A stretch of 64,000 nt of DNA from Aristolochia californica. Its lineage: Eukaryota > Streptophyta > Magnoliopsida > Piperales > Aristolochiaceae. Below are positions 47,345 through 59,935 of this stretch, piece by piece. The position numbers were made by a program, and so were the translations under genes. The notes below the pieces were generated by a model. The model was not told the origin of the DNA and made no database searches. It saw nothing but the letters and a program-made list of their open reading frames with translations. The stretch covers positions 19,205,227 through 19,269,226 of the forward strand of contig JARWKL010000012.1 in NCBI GenBank assembly GCA_029961685.1, given 5' to 3'. Each line of letters starts with the position of its first letter. The first letter of the stretch is position 1.

Positions 47345-48630
47345 CCTTCAAGATGGAGGGTACTTATGTTATTTTCTATTTTTTAAGCAATCTATAAAAG
47401 CTCTAAGCAATCTATCAAGTCTCCCTCCTTTTATCTTCTTTCTCACTCTCCTTCCTCTCTGTTAAGGAGCTTTAAACATGGGTTAATTGAGTCCCTAAGA
47501 TTTAACATGGTATTAAAGTAGAGGTCTTAGGATTCCAGATTTTCTTATCTGCACGGTTGACATTGGCTGCTGCATGGGATGGATCAAAAGATAAGATTTT
47601 TCCTTTCAGCTTGTGTTATTTTCTACACTTGAAGTCTAAGAGATACAGAGAGAATTATACAAGACTGCAGCTGGTGATCTTTTCTTTAATTTTCATTGGA
47701 ATCAGATCTGATTCATTGATATATGCATTCCCGTTGGTAATTGGCTCAAGAAGCTGTTTTTTTATTTTTTTATGCTGGTTATGCATCACTCTAGAGCAGC
47801 AGAAAATCTCTTGGTCGTAAGCTGCTGCTGTCTCAATCCATCCTTTGGAAAGCTGGATTTCCAAGAGGAATCAAGAGGCGTTATTTTCGAAAACTCCATG
47901 CCTGAACCATGATTAAAAGAGTCAAGGACATTGATGAATTCCTCAGCCCGGTTGCTGCTACGATATCCAGAATAGTTATAAGTTGACAAGTTTGTGAGAT
48001 ATTTGCTGCTGTATTCCAGTTCAGAAAAAAAAAAAAAAACTGATTTTCTTGGGTATCATTGCTGCTGTGTTTTCGAAAAAGTGGTTGGATAAGAACTGCT
48101 GTTGGAGTTTCTAATTGAACAGGGTTTGCTTCCAGTTTTCTCCGGAAATGTATTACAGCAGGAGTCTGTTAGCAACAGATCAGGTGTCATCGTTTTTTTA
48201 TATCTAAAGCGATTATGTTCCCTCTCAAGGTCAAGTTGTTGATATATTCACCAAGCCAATTCCTTCAAAAGCTTTACATGATCCCATTTGGGAGTTTATG
48301 ATGTCTTTGCCCTAGCTCGAGGGGCAGTGTTAGAAGGCAAGAAAGAAGATGACATAATTGTAATTTATCTTTAAATTATGTCCTTAGTTTCAACCCTCAA
48401 GATGGAGGGTAATGTAATTTTTTACCTGTAAGCAATCAAGGGGGAGGATTAGGGTATAAATTCAAAACCCTAATATCTCTCCCTACTATTTCCACTCATC
48501 CTCGCATTTCTCTCCCTTCTCTTGACTTTTCTCTCGATCAAGTCTTCCTCATTTCTTTTCTTCTTTCTCACTCTCCTTCCTCTTGTTGAGCAGCTTTAAA
48601 CATGGGTTAATGGAATCCTAAGATTTAACA
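47345..48630 (+). mobile_element. Coding-depleted copia derivative (LARD-like)
   Basis: The right LTR, 48328-48630, starts TGTTAGAAGG after the polypurine 'ctcgaggggcag' and ends 'agatttaaca'. A left LTR is recognisable from about 47345 ('cttcaagatggagggta', 'ggagctttaaacatgggtta') to 47507 ('agatttaaca'). A primer-site-like TGGTATTAAAGT follows it. Only the last codons of a copia integrase/RNase H polyprotein remain near 48230-48310 (QVVDIFTKPIPSKALHD). The rest of the about 800-bp interior has no coding sense. It lies about 0.9 kb 3' of the ORP stop codon. Confidence 0.65.
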
Positions 48631-51600
48631 AGAATGTGCATAAGACCTCTCAAGTTATGAGTTAGAAAGCAAAACTAGCCATTTTAGAATATTAGAGAAA
48701 AGTTATAAAAAAAAACCGCTCCATGAGTATGTTCTCATTTACTTTCCAATGATCGATCATTTGACTCCAATAACTCTGTTGTTTGAACTCCCATAACTTA
48801 ATGATTTATCATTTTATTGATCATGCATTTTCAAAGGCCAACAATTCTCAATTGATTGATCATGCCTTATAACCTATCAAACTTCAATAACTTGCCATTC
48901 TGCATTCTGGATGATCAATTATGTAATATAAAGGATGAGCAATCATTGTCAGTCAATGATTGATTATCGCTACTAGGTTATACATAACACTTCAATTTTA
49001 ACCCATTTCAAGATTCAAAATGAATTAAAACTTGATCAATTTTTTTAGGATAGTTCCAAAGACATATTAAAGCATCTCTATGATGATTTTGAAGATGTCA
49101 TTGAAATCTAATGCCTTAATATTATTTATTAAATTTAATGATCAATATAGTTCAAAAGAATGAGTTTTGAGTTTAAAATGAAGTTTATATCCGGTGAATA
49201 ATTTTAGTACAATTCTAAAACTTTTATAAAACATATATTTGATGATTCTAAGTATAGTTTTGAAAATTTTGAATGACCAAGTGCTCCATTTATTCTAATT
49301 CGTGTTTTGGGAAGATAGAAGACTACTCGTACATTGCTAGAGTTCTAGACTTTTATCCTAAACCCTAGACTTCAATTTTTGAGCTCCTCTTCTTGTAAGT
49401 TCTTCTTTACAACATTACTCCAATGTCTTCTTGCTTTGGGTTTTGACTTGATAACTTGATAACTTGATTATTAAATATTTTATCTTGAGTTTTTTCCATA
49501 TATCATGTATATTTGTACGAGAAGACATGTGTCTAAAATGCATTAATAATACCTTTAGTAGCATATTTGCAAACTATCCATTTTGTTATCATTAAAACAA
49601 CGGAGACTAGTGTGATTTTACTCCTAGGTCTAACTATCTCTCTCTTTTTGTTAACGATAAAATCCCTAACTTGAATTTTATACAAAAGACAACATATGTT
49701 GATAATTTTAGAAATTTTATACTATTACCAATATATAATATCTCAATTCATATTCCATATTACATCAACCATATGAAATAAAGTCCTAAAGTTCTAGCAT
49801 TATAGACAAGGACTTTGCTCCCCCTAGATGACTGCTCTCTACTTTCTCCCTTTTTTTTTTTTGTTATCATCAGAAAGACTTTAGAGAGGGAATGAGAAAT
49901 TGACTATATTTCCTTTAGATCTTTAACTAGTATTGCCTTAGGAAACTCTTCTAATTTAATGTACCCATAAAGTTACACTCCCCATAAACCTTAGCTTTTT
50001 CTCTAAACTTTCCTTTACTCCCCCTTTTTAGGCTTATTTAGTTTGTATAAAAAGGCATACAATTTCACTGAGTTTTATTTCTCTAAAAAACTAACCTTTC
50101 CATCAATGTGTAATTGTTCTAATTTAGGGAAAATACCAAATATACGCTTATAGTTTACCGAAGTGCATGCAAACATTAGGACTTATAAGAGTAGCAAATC
50201 AATTATTATGAACTAAGTTCATGTCAATAAAGTGGCTAAATGTTTATGTCAATTTAAATTCAGTTTGTTGTGGGTACAACTATTTCCTAAGTTTGAACTT
50301 ATGACTAGATCTAAATCTCAAGTTGTGTTCTAGGTCAAAATTCACTCAGGTACTACTAAGAGTAATAGATTCGACAATCTATGCTCAACGTTTCATGCTC
50401 ATTTAATTTTTTAATCCTCAACTAAGCTGAAACCTAGTGCTTTATACAAATGCTAGTTACCGTGGAATGTTAATTCTAAGTTTCAACTTAATTCTACAAG
50501 AACTAGTTGAAGATTGGTTAATGAGGTAGATTTAATTTTAACTCAAAGATTTCATAACTAACTTGTATTCTTTTATCTCCAAAATGACCCTAGATCAAAT
50601 ACCTTATAAATTTTGGTAAAATTCACAAGTTTCCAAAGGTCTTAATAGGAGTCATTCAATATCTTAACTTAAACCCATGGAAAGTAATAACTTTGCTTTA
50701 TTTCACTAGTGTTAGCACACTCTAAATCAATCCAATTCATTTTTAGGCTAAGTGGTGAAAGTAAGATAGCTAGAAGTGTAAACTATAAGACTTCTTGGAT
50801 AGAGATACCAAGCTGGTTTGCTCCTAAAACACGGTTTTAGAAAATCATGCTCTAATACTCCAAAACATACTTTTACCTAAAAATTGGAAGTTGGCTAGCT
50901 TTCCTCTTACGTAGCTAGAGTTCTTGAGATTTTCTATGAGACTTAGACTCTAGATCTTCAAGTCTTCATCTTTCTTTCTTCATAGGTGCTTCTTTAAGAT
51001 GACATTTTCATTCTTTTGCTTGAGGTTTTTTGTGTTGATTTTGTCGGTTCTTCCTCATGGACTTTGTTTGTGTATGCGTCTTGAAAGCAATGTGCATTTC
51101 TTCATTTTGAAATACTTAATTTAACATTATCAACTCGTTAGCATAAGTTTTGTAATCTTCAAAATCAGGGACTTGAGTCAACCTAGGTCAACAACAATAA
51201 TTAATAAAAAAAACTTTTGAATGTAGAAAAGTTGCACATTGTGTTTGGTACACCAATATAAAAAAATATATTTTAAAGATATATTAACTAGGATACCCTT
51301 ATTATATTATTTATTTATAATTATTGGGATAGTATATTTAATCATCGTACTATTCCAAAAAGTAGATCCAAGACATCAATAGTAGATTGAGTTATGAAAT
51401 ATTATGATAAAAAAACTAATATATGAACTACTTGGTGTGCCAAATTTCAAAGTTATACTCTAATTATGTTAGTATTTTTTAAATGTGCATATAAATATAC
51501 AAAAACTATAATTGATCCAAATAAGAACATAATATAAAAATATTCTTATTTCTATTAAAAACTGATAAAATAAAAATATTCAGGAAAGAAATTTGTTACA

Positions 51601-54600
51601 AAATATAAATAATATAATATTTATGAACCGTTCAAATAAATAATATTATAAATATCACATATATAATTCACTATTAAATTAACTAGCCCAAAATGTATTG
51701 CAATGTCATTTAATACTTCACCTTGAAATTCATTTATTCAACTTCTTTCGTACTAGTAAATTCTCAAAATATTTGTTGCATAATGTTCTTTCTCATTAGT
51801 AACGATTTAATTTTTCGTAAACAAATTCATTTTGCAATCTATCAGTTTTGTCTTCTATCCCAATGAATTCACTATCTTTTTTTTCATGATGAAGCACCAA
51901 AATCAGAATATGGAAAATAAAATAGTATCAAATAATGCCCTTTCTATACAACTACCACCACAATCATAGGAGAATAACTAAAAAAATAGTAAGCTATTCC
52001 ATCATAAATTAGATATAAAAAGCATTGATATTCCAAAAATCAAGTATGAAAAATCATAAAAAATAAAAATAAAGCTACCCCTATTTTATTCAAGATTGGT
52101 AAGAAGAAACAAAATACTTGTATTAAAAAAAATAAAGGATAAAATTGCTAGAAGAAGCATGAAATGCCCTTGATAATTTATTCATGAAGTCCCATGCTCA
52201 TGTAGATTTATAAACAGGTTTTCAAGGGAGAAAAGAATCATTTCTCTCTTTCAGCTACATGACTCGTTCAACAATAGGGAGAATGAATTCTTCTAGAGAG
52301 AAGATTCTCCTGTAGGAAAATTAAAAGAAGGGATTTTTTGGAATTTAAAAATATAATGATAGTATATCTGTCCAACTACAATTTTTCCATCTCTCCCTGT
52401 AGAAGACAATTTTTCGACTACAACAAACTGCAATGTTGTCCTCTTTTAGTATCAAAGAGAAAGTTCAACCAAACCTTTTTTGGTTTTTTTTTCTTCTAAA
52501 ACCTGATCTTAGATACAAAAAAGCGCTTTTGGACCCCAAAGAGCAGAGCCAAATGTTGCCTTAGGATGTTACAAATTAAGCATCCTAAGTCCTCATATTA
52601 GTCTCTTAATTTAAAATAAGATAAAGCCTAACTAATTCCGACTGAGTCCATCTATCTATCTAATCAAGTTCATCTCACAACCTTTATGGCCAAAGTTCAT
52701 TAAATTTGTAAACAATTTCTTATTTGGGCACTAATACGATTAAAAATAAGGATTTCTTGAAAATATATAAATAAAAAAATATATTTCTATCTTGGGGCCA
52801 TATTGTTTGGTGTTTTTCTGCTTACAAAGCTAACATAGAAGCTAGCGAGGTTGTTGGATGTGATCCTAAAATACCAACTGATGTCAAAGGATGTTGATGC
52901 TCTCATCATTAACTTGAGGATATTTAAGGATAAGTATTTTAGGTGGAAAGAAACAATATAACTTCAATGCATATATGTTGTTATCTTTTGATAAAGAGAA
53001 GACAAGAGATGCCCATAGAGTTTTATCCCTATGCGTTGAACAGACCATTGGACATTGCTTGTCACTTTCCTCAAGAAAACATATTTCAAATTGTATGACT
53101 CTTTGCCTTGACATATCATAAGTACTTTATAAGGAGAGTGGTAAGTTGGATTTGTCCTTTCATAGGATATATTAATAGTAGCTCCCTTGGACTATAAGAA
53201 CTAATTAGGAAATATATTTAACTTTACAAAGGTAACATTTATGAGAGAGAACTCGTGACATAGTAGATGGCGATAGGTGGGAGTTCAGTAGAGTTGACGA
53301 TTGCTTGCCACAGAGAAATCCATATATATATATATCTTTATCTTACTCTCACATTTTAACTTAACTTTGGCGTTTTTGTTTAATTTTTTTCTCATGCTAC
53401 TTTTGGGTGCAGTGTTGATTGCAAAGTATTTTTTGTACTATTTTGTAATATTTGTGCATTGAGAAAAAAAATTGACTTCTTAGAGGTAGTTCAGTATGCA
53501 TTTTTAAGTATTATTTGAATGCCATTTTGAGAATTGTGAGATGACATTAGTATCTTGCTCTCTCATTCTGATATTCCTGCATACAAAAGGTGGATCACAA
53601 CCCAAACTCAGTTTTTCCTATACTTGTATGGACAATAAATGGATTAAAGAACAATGAGAAAGAGGAGTTTTTTTCTATTCATTTATGGATTTGATTAAAA
53701 TTAATTCTTGTGGACAAGTTAGTCAATCCCATGGTTTTGGGTGTGCAAATTTTCAAGGTTCATTAATTATTGGTGTTCCCCTTTTTTTCACCCTATTCAA
53801 TTGATCAACATTTCCAACTTTATGCATGGGTTAGGTTTTCACAACTTCTTTTATAAATTAACATGATAAATTGTTTCTGTTTATCCAAGAAGGGGATCCA
53901 TGCTGGCTCTTTTTGTTTCATGTTTTTTGGTGGCAATGATAGGGCTAAAGTTGTTATAAGGATGTACAAACCGATTACTGATTTAAATGTCTAAAAACCT
54001 ATTATTTGCACATGATCTAGTCATGAGAGTTAAAATGATTTTGAAGCTACCTCTAATCATCCAACTAATATTAGGGAAGAAAGGCGACTATTAAGTGTGC
54101 ATAATCATAAACAAATCTAAAATTTTTTTATTGGTGAGTTGTTCTTTCTTCTATTAGATCCACCGATTTACTAGGTTACGATGCATTCATTCTCTTGTTA
54201 GATGAATATATATAATTGATAGTTCTAGTGTATATCAACCACCCAACTAAATGCTCGTTGTAGAACATGATATATAGGATTAGGCTTCAATCTTATTGAT
54301 TATCTTCTACTCAAAAAAAGAAAAAGAAAAAGAAAACCACTTAGGGATAAAATAAAACATGTTTTATCTCTATCTTAGAGCTATAAAATAAAACAATAAA
54401 TCTCTTCGTTATAAGAGTTTCATACTTGAACGTTTCTATTGAAGTTCTTGTAGGAATTAACTAATATGTATAAAACCACGATTTGTACTTTATCTTATTT
54501 CTTGATCAATGGAGAAATAATGATAAAACTAGTGTTTATTTTCTAGTGCCTCTTGTACTCAATCTATTTTCTGAAGGTTGCCCAAAAGGACTTGTTACTA

Positions 54601-55824
54601 TTTTTTTTTTTTAAATTAGAAACTTTGATTTTAGACACATTACTATTCATAAAGAAAGTAGACATACTTATTGATGCAAAGTCGCACTTTGCCAAAGAAT
54701 TAGCCTAATGCTGGTGACAATACCAAGTACCTTTAATTCAATTGATTTCAAAAGCGTAGCTTCATGCCTCAAAAGTGGTTCTTTTCCGGCCATTCCTTTT
54801 GCAAGTGAGGTCGGCTTCACATCTATTTTCAGTATGTTCCTCTATTTCTTTTATATTCATAGTTGTACTTCGAGCAATATTTTCAAGATTTCATCTATTT
54901 TCTATGGTCGCCCTTAGCTGATTTTAGTAAAAAAATGTATATGACTCTTTAGCATTGGTTGCTCTTGATGCTACCTTCACCATATTATAGGATAGATTGT
55001 CAAAGTGCCTCCCATTTGTTGTAGGGGGTTTTATTTGAATAACTTTTTCACGATTATCATTAAATCTCACTTTTCTTGACACCTTTACTCCATCTTTTCA
55101 GTAAGTATCGGATATGGAGATGATCAATGTTATTGACAAGCACCACCTTTAAAATTGTTGAATTTTCATGATTAGAACCTCGAGCAAAGTAAGAGGAGAG
55201 AGAGAGAGAGAGAACATTTAGGCTAAGAGAGAGCTTGGACGATTTAAGAGAAGGGGAAAGAGCTGGAATACTCTACCCAAGCCAATGACCTCTATTTATA
55301 GTTTTTTTTAGAAGATGTTATAATGTCCATAATGCCCTTACGACTATAAACTTTACATATAAAAAATACATAAGTAGACATGTTCCTTTTTGACTAATTA
55401 CATCCTTTGTGTCATATTTCTGAGAAATCTCCTTATTTGCCATGATGCCACCTCTCTTGGACATGTGGGTCTTCTTTGGTTTTGTGGGCTTCAACCCATC
55501 TTCTAGCAAAAAACAATACGAGTACAAACTATCCCAACAAAATCAAAACTTACATCAAATGCATTGGAAATCATCATATGAATTCGTTGTGATGATGTGT
55601 GAATCATGTTAAAGTCATCCAAATGTTCACCTTAGCTACAGTCGTCTTGTAAGTGCTGAAAGAAGCATAGTGGATCAAGTATCAAATCAAGTCCCATCGT
55701 GTTAAACAGTTGAAGTTCTCACTCATTTGTGTAGTCTTCATGTTTGAACTGAATTCTTTACCAATTTTCATCTCCAATTCACTGTCATCTCCCGACACTC
55801 AGGGCAGCCGCTGTTTCCCATGAC
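48631..55824. other. Long AT-rich intergenic region without a recognised gene
   Basis: About 7 kb with only short frames (52884-53114, 54708-54917, 55318-55527) that resemble no family. A GA dinucleotide run lies at about 55194-55215 and an AT run near 53321-53334. The last few hundred bases probably hold the promoter of the PPR gene. Confidence 0.5.
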
Positions 55825-55831
55825 ATGCTGA
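55820..55831 (+). promoter_or_regulatory. Minimal uORF overlapping the PPR start codon
   Basis: ATG ACA TGC TGA starts 5 bp before the main ATG (55825) and ends just after it, in another frame. If it is in the transcript leader, a scanning ribosome meets this ATG first. Confidence 0.4.
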
Positions 55832-57765
55832 AAGGCTCCCCCCGCGTCTCCTCTTGCCTAGCAGACGCAAAACCGTCTTGGCCCCCTCGTAGAAATCCGG
55901 ACAAGTATAACTTCCTATCCTCATGGAACTCACGCCTCAGAGGCCTTGCAAGACGCGGCCTCTTCCTCGAGGCCTTGCGCCTGTATCTCCAACTTCTTCG
56001 CTCCGGCCATTCTCCAAACCGTTTCACCTTTCCTTTTGTGCTCAAGTCCTGCGTTACTCTGTCTTTTCCATCTTGTGGTTCTCAGATACATGGCCATATT
56101 CTCAAAACTGGGTCTCATTCTGATACCTTCGTCCTTACCGCATTAATTTCCTTCTACTCGAAAACTGTCAGCCTCTCGTCTGCTCAACAGTTGTTTGACG
56201 AAATTTCTGGGTCAGATTGTTGTTTCAACAATGATTTCCTTCTTCCATGTTACAACGCGCTTATAGCCGGCTATACAGCCAGCTTCCGCACCTTCGATGC
56301 TTTGTCTCTCTTTCAACACATGCGCCAGGCTAATGTCAGCTACAACTCCATTACAATGCTTGGTTTGGTTCCCTGTATCTCTTCTCCAAGTCATTTGAGC
56401 TCTGGCATGGCCATTCATGCTTGCAATGTCAAGTGTGGTACTAACTTGGATACCTCTGTTGGGAATTGCCTTCTAACAATGTACGCCAAGTGTGGGTCAA
56501 TCGATTTGGCTCGATTTTTGTTTGATGAGATGCCAAGGAAAGAGTTGATTTCATGGAATGCGATGATCTCAGGTTACTCCCAAAATGGTCATGCTAATTG
56601 TGTTGTAGAACTTTATCGTGAGATGGTATCATCTGGGGTGCAGCCTGAGGAGGTGACACTAGTCGGTGTTCTTTCATCTTGTGCTCACCTTGGCGCCAGC
56701 GGTGTTGGCCGTCAAGTTGAAGACTACATTGCAATGAGCAGGTTTGGTTTCAATATATTTTTGACAAATGCACTGATCAATATGCATGCAAGATGTGGAG
56801 AGCTGGTGCGTGCCCGTGAACTCTTCAATGAGATGCCTGAGAAGAGTTTGGTCTCATGGACAGCTATTATATCTGGTTATGGGATTCATGGACATGGGGA
56901 AGATGCATTGGGACTCTTTGAAGAGATGATAAGGTCTGGAATTCAGCCAGATGGTGTGGTTCTTGTGAGCGTGTTATCTGCATGCAGCCATGCAGGCCTG
57001 ACAGAGAGAGGATTGCTACATTTCAAAACAATGGAACGTTGTTATGGCGTGCGACCAGGGCCAGAGCATTATGCTTGTGTGGTGGATCTTTTGGGGCGTG
57101 CAGGCCGCCTCAATGAAGCACTTGATCTCATTAAGTCAATGCAAGTACGACCCGATGGGGCTGTTTGGGGTGCGCTCTTGGGTGCCTGTAAAATTCACAA
57201 AAATGTTGAGCTTGCAGAATTTGCTTTTGATCATGTAGTTGAACTTGAACGAACAAACATTGGCTATTATGTTATCATGTCTAATATATACACAGAAGCA
57301 GAGAGCTTTGAAGGTATAGCAAGAGTTCGAATGATGATGAGAGAGAGAGGACTAAGGAAGGAGCCAGGCTGTAGCTATGTTGAGTTCAAAGGGAAGATTC
57401 ACCTATTTTTAGTTGGTGATAGATCTCATCCACAAGCTAAAGATATTTACAATATGTTAGCTGTACTGGAGACTTCAGTGAGTGAGCTATGCAAGATCAA
57501 ATGTCATGATACAGGTCAGAAAGAAGCAGACGATATCCTCGATTTGACAGGGGTGCATAGTGAAAAACTAGCAATAATGTTTGGACTTTTGAACACAAAT
57601 TCAGGAACAAAGATTTTGGTGATGAAGAACTTGAGGGTGTGTGGAGATTGTCATTCATTTATAAAGGCTGTTTCTAAGATTGCTAATCGGGTAATTGTTG
57701 TTAGAGACGCTACCCGCTTCCATCATTTTGAGGATGGAAGTTGTTCTTGTAATGACTACTGGTGA
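55825..57765 (+). CDS. MEF10: DYW-class pentatricopeptide repeat protein, MEF10-like
   Basis: A single uninterrupted exon encodes 646 aa ending in CSCNDYW. An N-terminus of about 30 residues with Arg, Ser and no long acidic run suits organelle import. From about residue 33 to 440 there are PLS-type PPR repeats with typical pieces: CYNALIAGY, then MYAKCGSIDLARFLFDEMP, then SWNAMISGYSQNGH, then GVLSSCAHLGA, then SWTAIISGYGIHGHGEDAL, then VVDLLGRAGRLNEALDLI. The E/E+ region starts near 445 (AVWGALLGACKIHKNVELAE). The DYW deaminase domain (about 552-646) has HSEKLA (578-583) with the HxE motif, CGDCH (606-610) with the CxxC, and the CSCNDYW end. Such proteins bind one organelle RNA site and direct C-to-U editing. 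The order and wording of blocks resemble Arabidopsis At3g11460 (MEF10, mitochondrial nad2 editing) more than other PPRs I recall. Orthology is likely but unproven. Confidence 0.93.
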   Translation: MLKGSPRVSSCLADAKPSWPPRRNPDKYNFLSSWNSRLRGLARRGLFLEALRLYLQLLRSGHSPNRFTFPFVLKSCVTLSFPSCGSQIHGHILKTGSHSDTFVLTALISFYSKTVSLSSAQQLFDEISGSDCCFNNDFLLPCYNALIAGYTASFRTFDALSLFQHMRQANVSYNSITMLGLVPCISSPSHLSSGMAIHACNVKCGTNLDTSVGNCLLTMYAKCGSIDLARFLFDEMPRKELISWNAMISGYSQNGHANCVVELYREMVSSGVQPEEVTLVGVLSSCAHLGASGVGRQVEDYIAMSRFGFNIFLTNALINMHARCGELVRARELFNEMPEKSLVSWTAIISGYGIHGHGEDALGLFEEMIRSGIQPDGVVLVSVLSACSHAGLTERGLLHFKTMERCYGVRPGPEHYACVVDLLGRAGRLNEALDLIKSMQVRPDGAVWGALLGACKIHKNVELAEFAFDHVVELERTNIGYYVIMSNIYTEAESFEGIARVRMMMRERGLRKEPGCSYVEFKGKIHLFLVGDRSHPQAKDIYNMLAVLETSVSELCKIKCHDTGQKEADDILDLTGVHSEKLAIMFGLLNTNSGTKILVMKNLRVCGDCHSFIKAVSKIANRVIVVRDATRFHHFEDGSCSCNDYW

Positions 57766-59329
57766 TTGATGGGGTCCATATCATTGGTTATTTTCAGATC
57801 CTCAGATATTGGTAAACTATGAGACAACAAGGCCTGAGTATGTTATTATTGTGAAGGGTTTTTCTAGCTTATGCCTCAATTTTGTTGGCTTCTACTAATC
57901 CTAAGACATTCATTGGCTACCTGCCAGAGATTTAGGAGGGGACAAAAAAAAAAAAAAGACAATGCTTTAATCTACATGATCTTCATGAGATGTGCTAGCT
58001 AAAAGGTGAGAGTCTCACTTATTGTGTGTATATCTTTTTTATATGTTTCTGAAACATTTCCTTTCATCAACATTTGTATCAATTTATAAAAGTGATAACA
58101 ATAAAAATTTCATTGGATTTTTTTTCTTCTTATTACACTATTTATCTCTGTAGAATCTGTTTTCAAAGGCTTAACCTCCTTTGTAGATCAAGGTATGCTT
58201 GCTAACTGATTGTACACGTCCTCACCTTTTCCTTTCAATTCTTGATAAGAGGTGATTAGCATGTCATCTGAACTCCCCTCTCACTGTTGTGGAGTCTATA
58301 GCTCATTCTGTCCATCATGAATTCTGAAAACTAATTTTGTGCTTGATTAAGCCATTGAACTAAAAGAGTATACTGAGAGAGGAGTGTTCCATCCGAAGTT
58401 CCACTATTTCACCCTTTCATGGCTTCAGCTTATTTAACCATCATGTACACTAAAGCGTTTCTGAACTGGATTGGTTGGATACTTGGGGAATTGAAGTAGA
58501 ATTAAGCATGCTTGAAGGGAAAAGGTCTAATGGGGTCACTTGATGGATCAACCGATCCATGGCATAGTGGTGGTATGGGTTAAATTGAGATAATAAGTTA
58601 TTCATAGAAGAAGTTGTAGTTGTTGTTAATAGGGTCATATGAACTCTCTCTCATTGTTTTCTGTTTCATTTTTAAGCCCATCTTGAATTTGCGAGATGTT
58701 TTGTTCAATTCTGGAACCAGTCAAGTGTAAATAGCAATGGTTAACTACAAAAATGACAAAGCTCTGTAGATTTTTTTTGTTAAAATGCTTGAATAATTGG
58801 CTGTCATAAGGTTCTTCTCACCTTTGAGCGAGATGCAGAACTTAGTGCAACAATTCAAGAAATCGATATCAGATGGAAATTCACCTCCTTGTCGTTTTGA
58901 GCTTTGGGCTGAGGAACAAAAACTGAATTTCGATAGGAAAGGTTTCTTTCTCCTTCCCTCTCTTTTCCTTCTTGCTGCTACTACCCTTGTTTTCTCTCAC
59001 ATGCTCTTCTCCTGCAAACTTTTTACTTCGGCAATGAGGGAGGCCCCAAATTCAAGTTATCTTTTGAAATATTTTGTGGAATAAACTGTTTATAAGGAGG
59101 AGAAGAGGAGTAGGGCACAAGAAGGCTGCGTGCACGCGGCCGCTGGAGGGTGGAGCAATGCGAGGAGGCCTTGTGCAGCTGCATGTGGCCCTCCCCTCGC
59201 AGCATGTTACAATGGTGCTGGAGGTTGTGTGGAGGAGGGTTTTGTGCAGTTATAGTAATTATCACTTAATAATTATAATTAATCATATGATTATCACTAA
59301 TAAATCCTAATCATAACACTAATCCTAAT
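57766..59329. other. Downstream of the PPR gene, no clear gene
   Basis: This begins with probable 3' UTR. An exon-like open stretch lies at about 58832-58942 (MQNLVQQFKKSIS, then PPCRFELWAEEQ) and ends at a possible AAAG|GTTTCT donor. I do not recognise a family and found no partner exon. Confidence 0.3.
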
Positions 59330-59935
59330 CACACTCTAATTATGTCATAATTAAATCCTAGCCATAACCTATTCCAAATGGAACCCTAATTAAACCCTAA
59401 TTATAGTCTTAATCTGAATTGAACCATAATTAAACTCTAATTAAACCCTAATCCTAACCCTAATCTGGATCAAATTCTAAATTAAACTCTTATTGAACCT
59501 TAACCATAATCTGAATCAAATTCTAAATTAAAATCTAATTAAACCTTAACCCTAATTCAAATCGAACCCTGATTAAACCCTAATCCTAACCCTAACCTAA
59601 TTTGAATTGAACCATAATTAAACCTTTACCGTAATTGTAATCTGAATCAAACCTGAATTAAACTTTAATTTAACCCTAACCTAATCCAAGTCAAACCATA
59701 ATACCCTAATTCTAACCCTAATCCAAATTGAACCCTAATTAAATCTAACCCTAGCATTAAACCTTAACCCTAAACCTAACTCTAATCCAAATAAAATCTC
59801 GATTAAATCCTAATTAAAACACTAAATAAACCCTAATTACAACCTTAATCTGAATTGGGCCCTAATTAAACCCCAAACTCTAAACCCTAATTTGAATCAA
59901 ACCCTAATCCTCTCCCTAAACCTACATCCTAACGA
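59330..59935. repeat. Telomere-like degenerate minisatellite
   Basis: About 600 bp built from CCCTAA- and TAATTAAAC-type words. A longer monomer is visible: AATCTGAATCAAACC-like sequence followed by CTAATTAAACCCTAA-type sequence recurs at about 59411, 59462, 59508, 59554, 59599, 59639, 59683 and 59720, i.e. every 37-51 bp. The plant telomere repeat is CCCTAAA; perfect tandem copies are not present, so this is not an active telomere. Confidence 0.8.
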
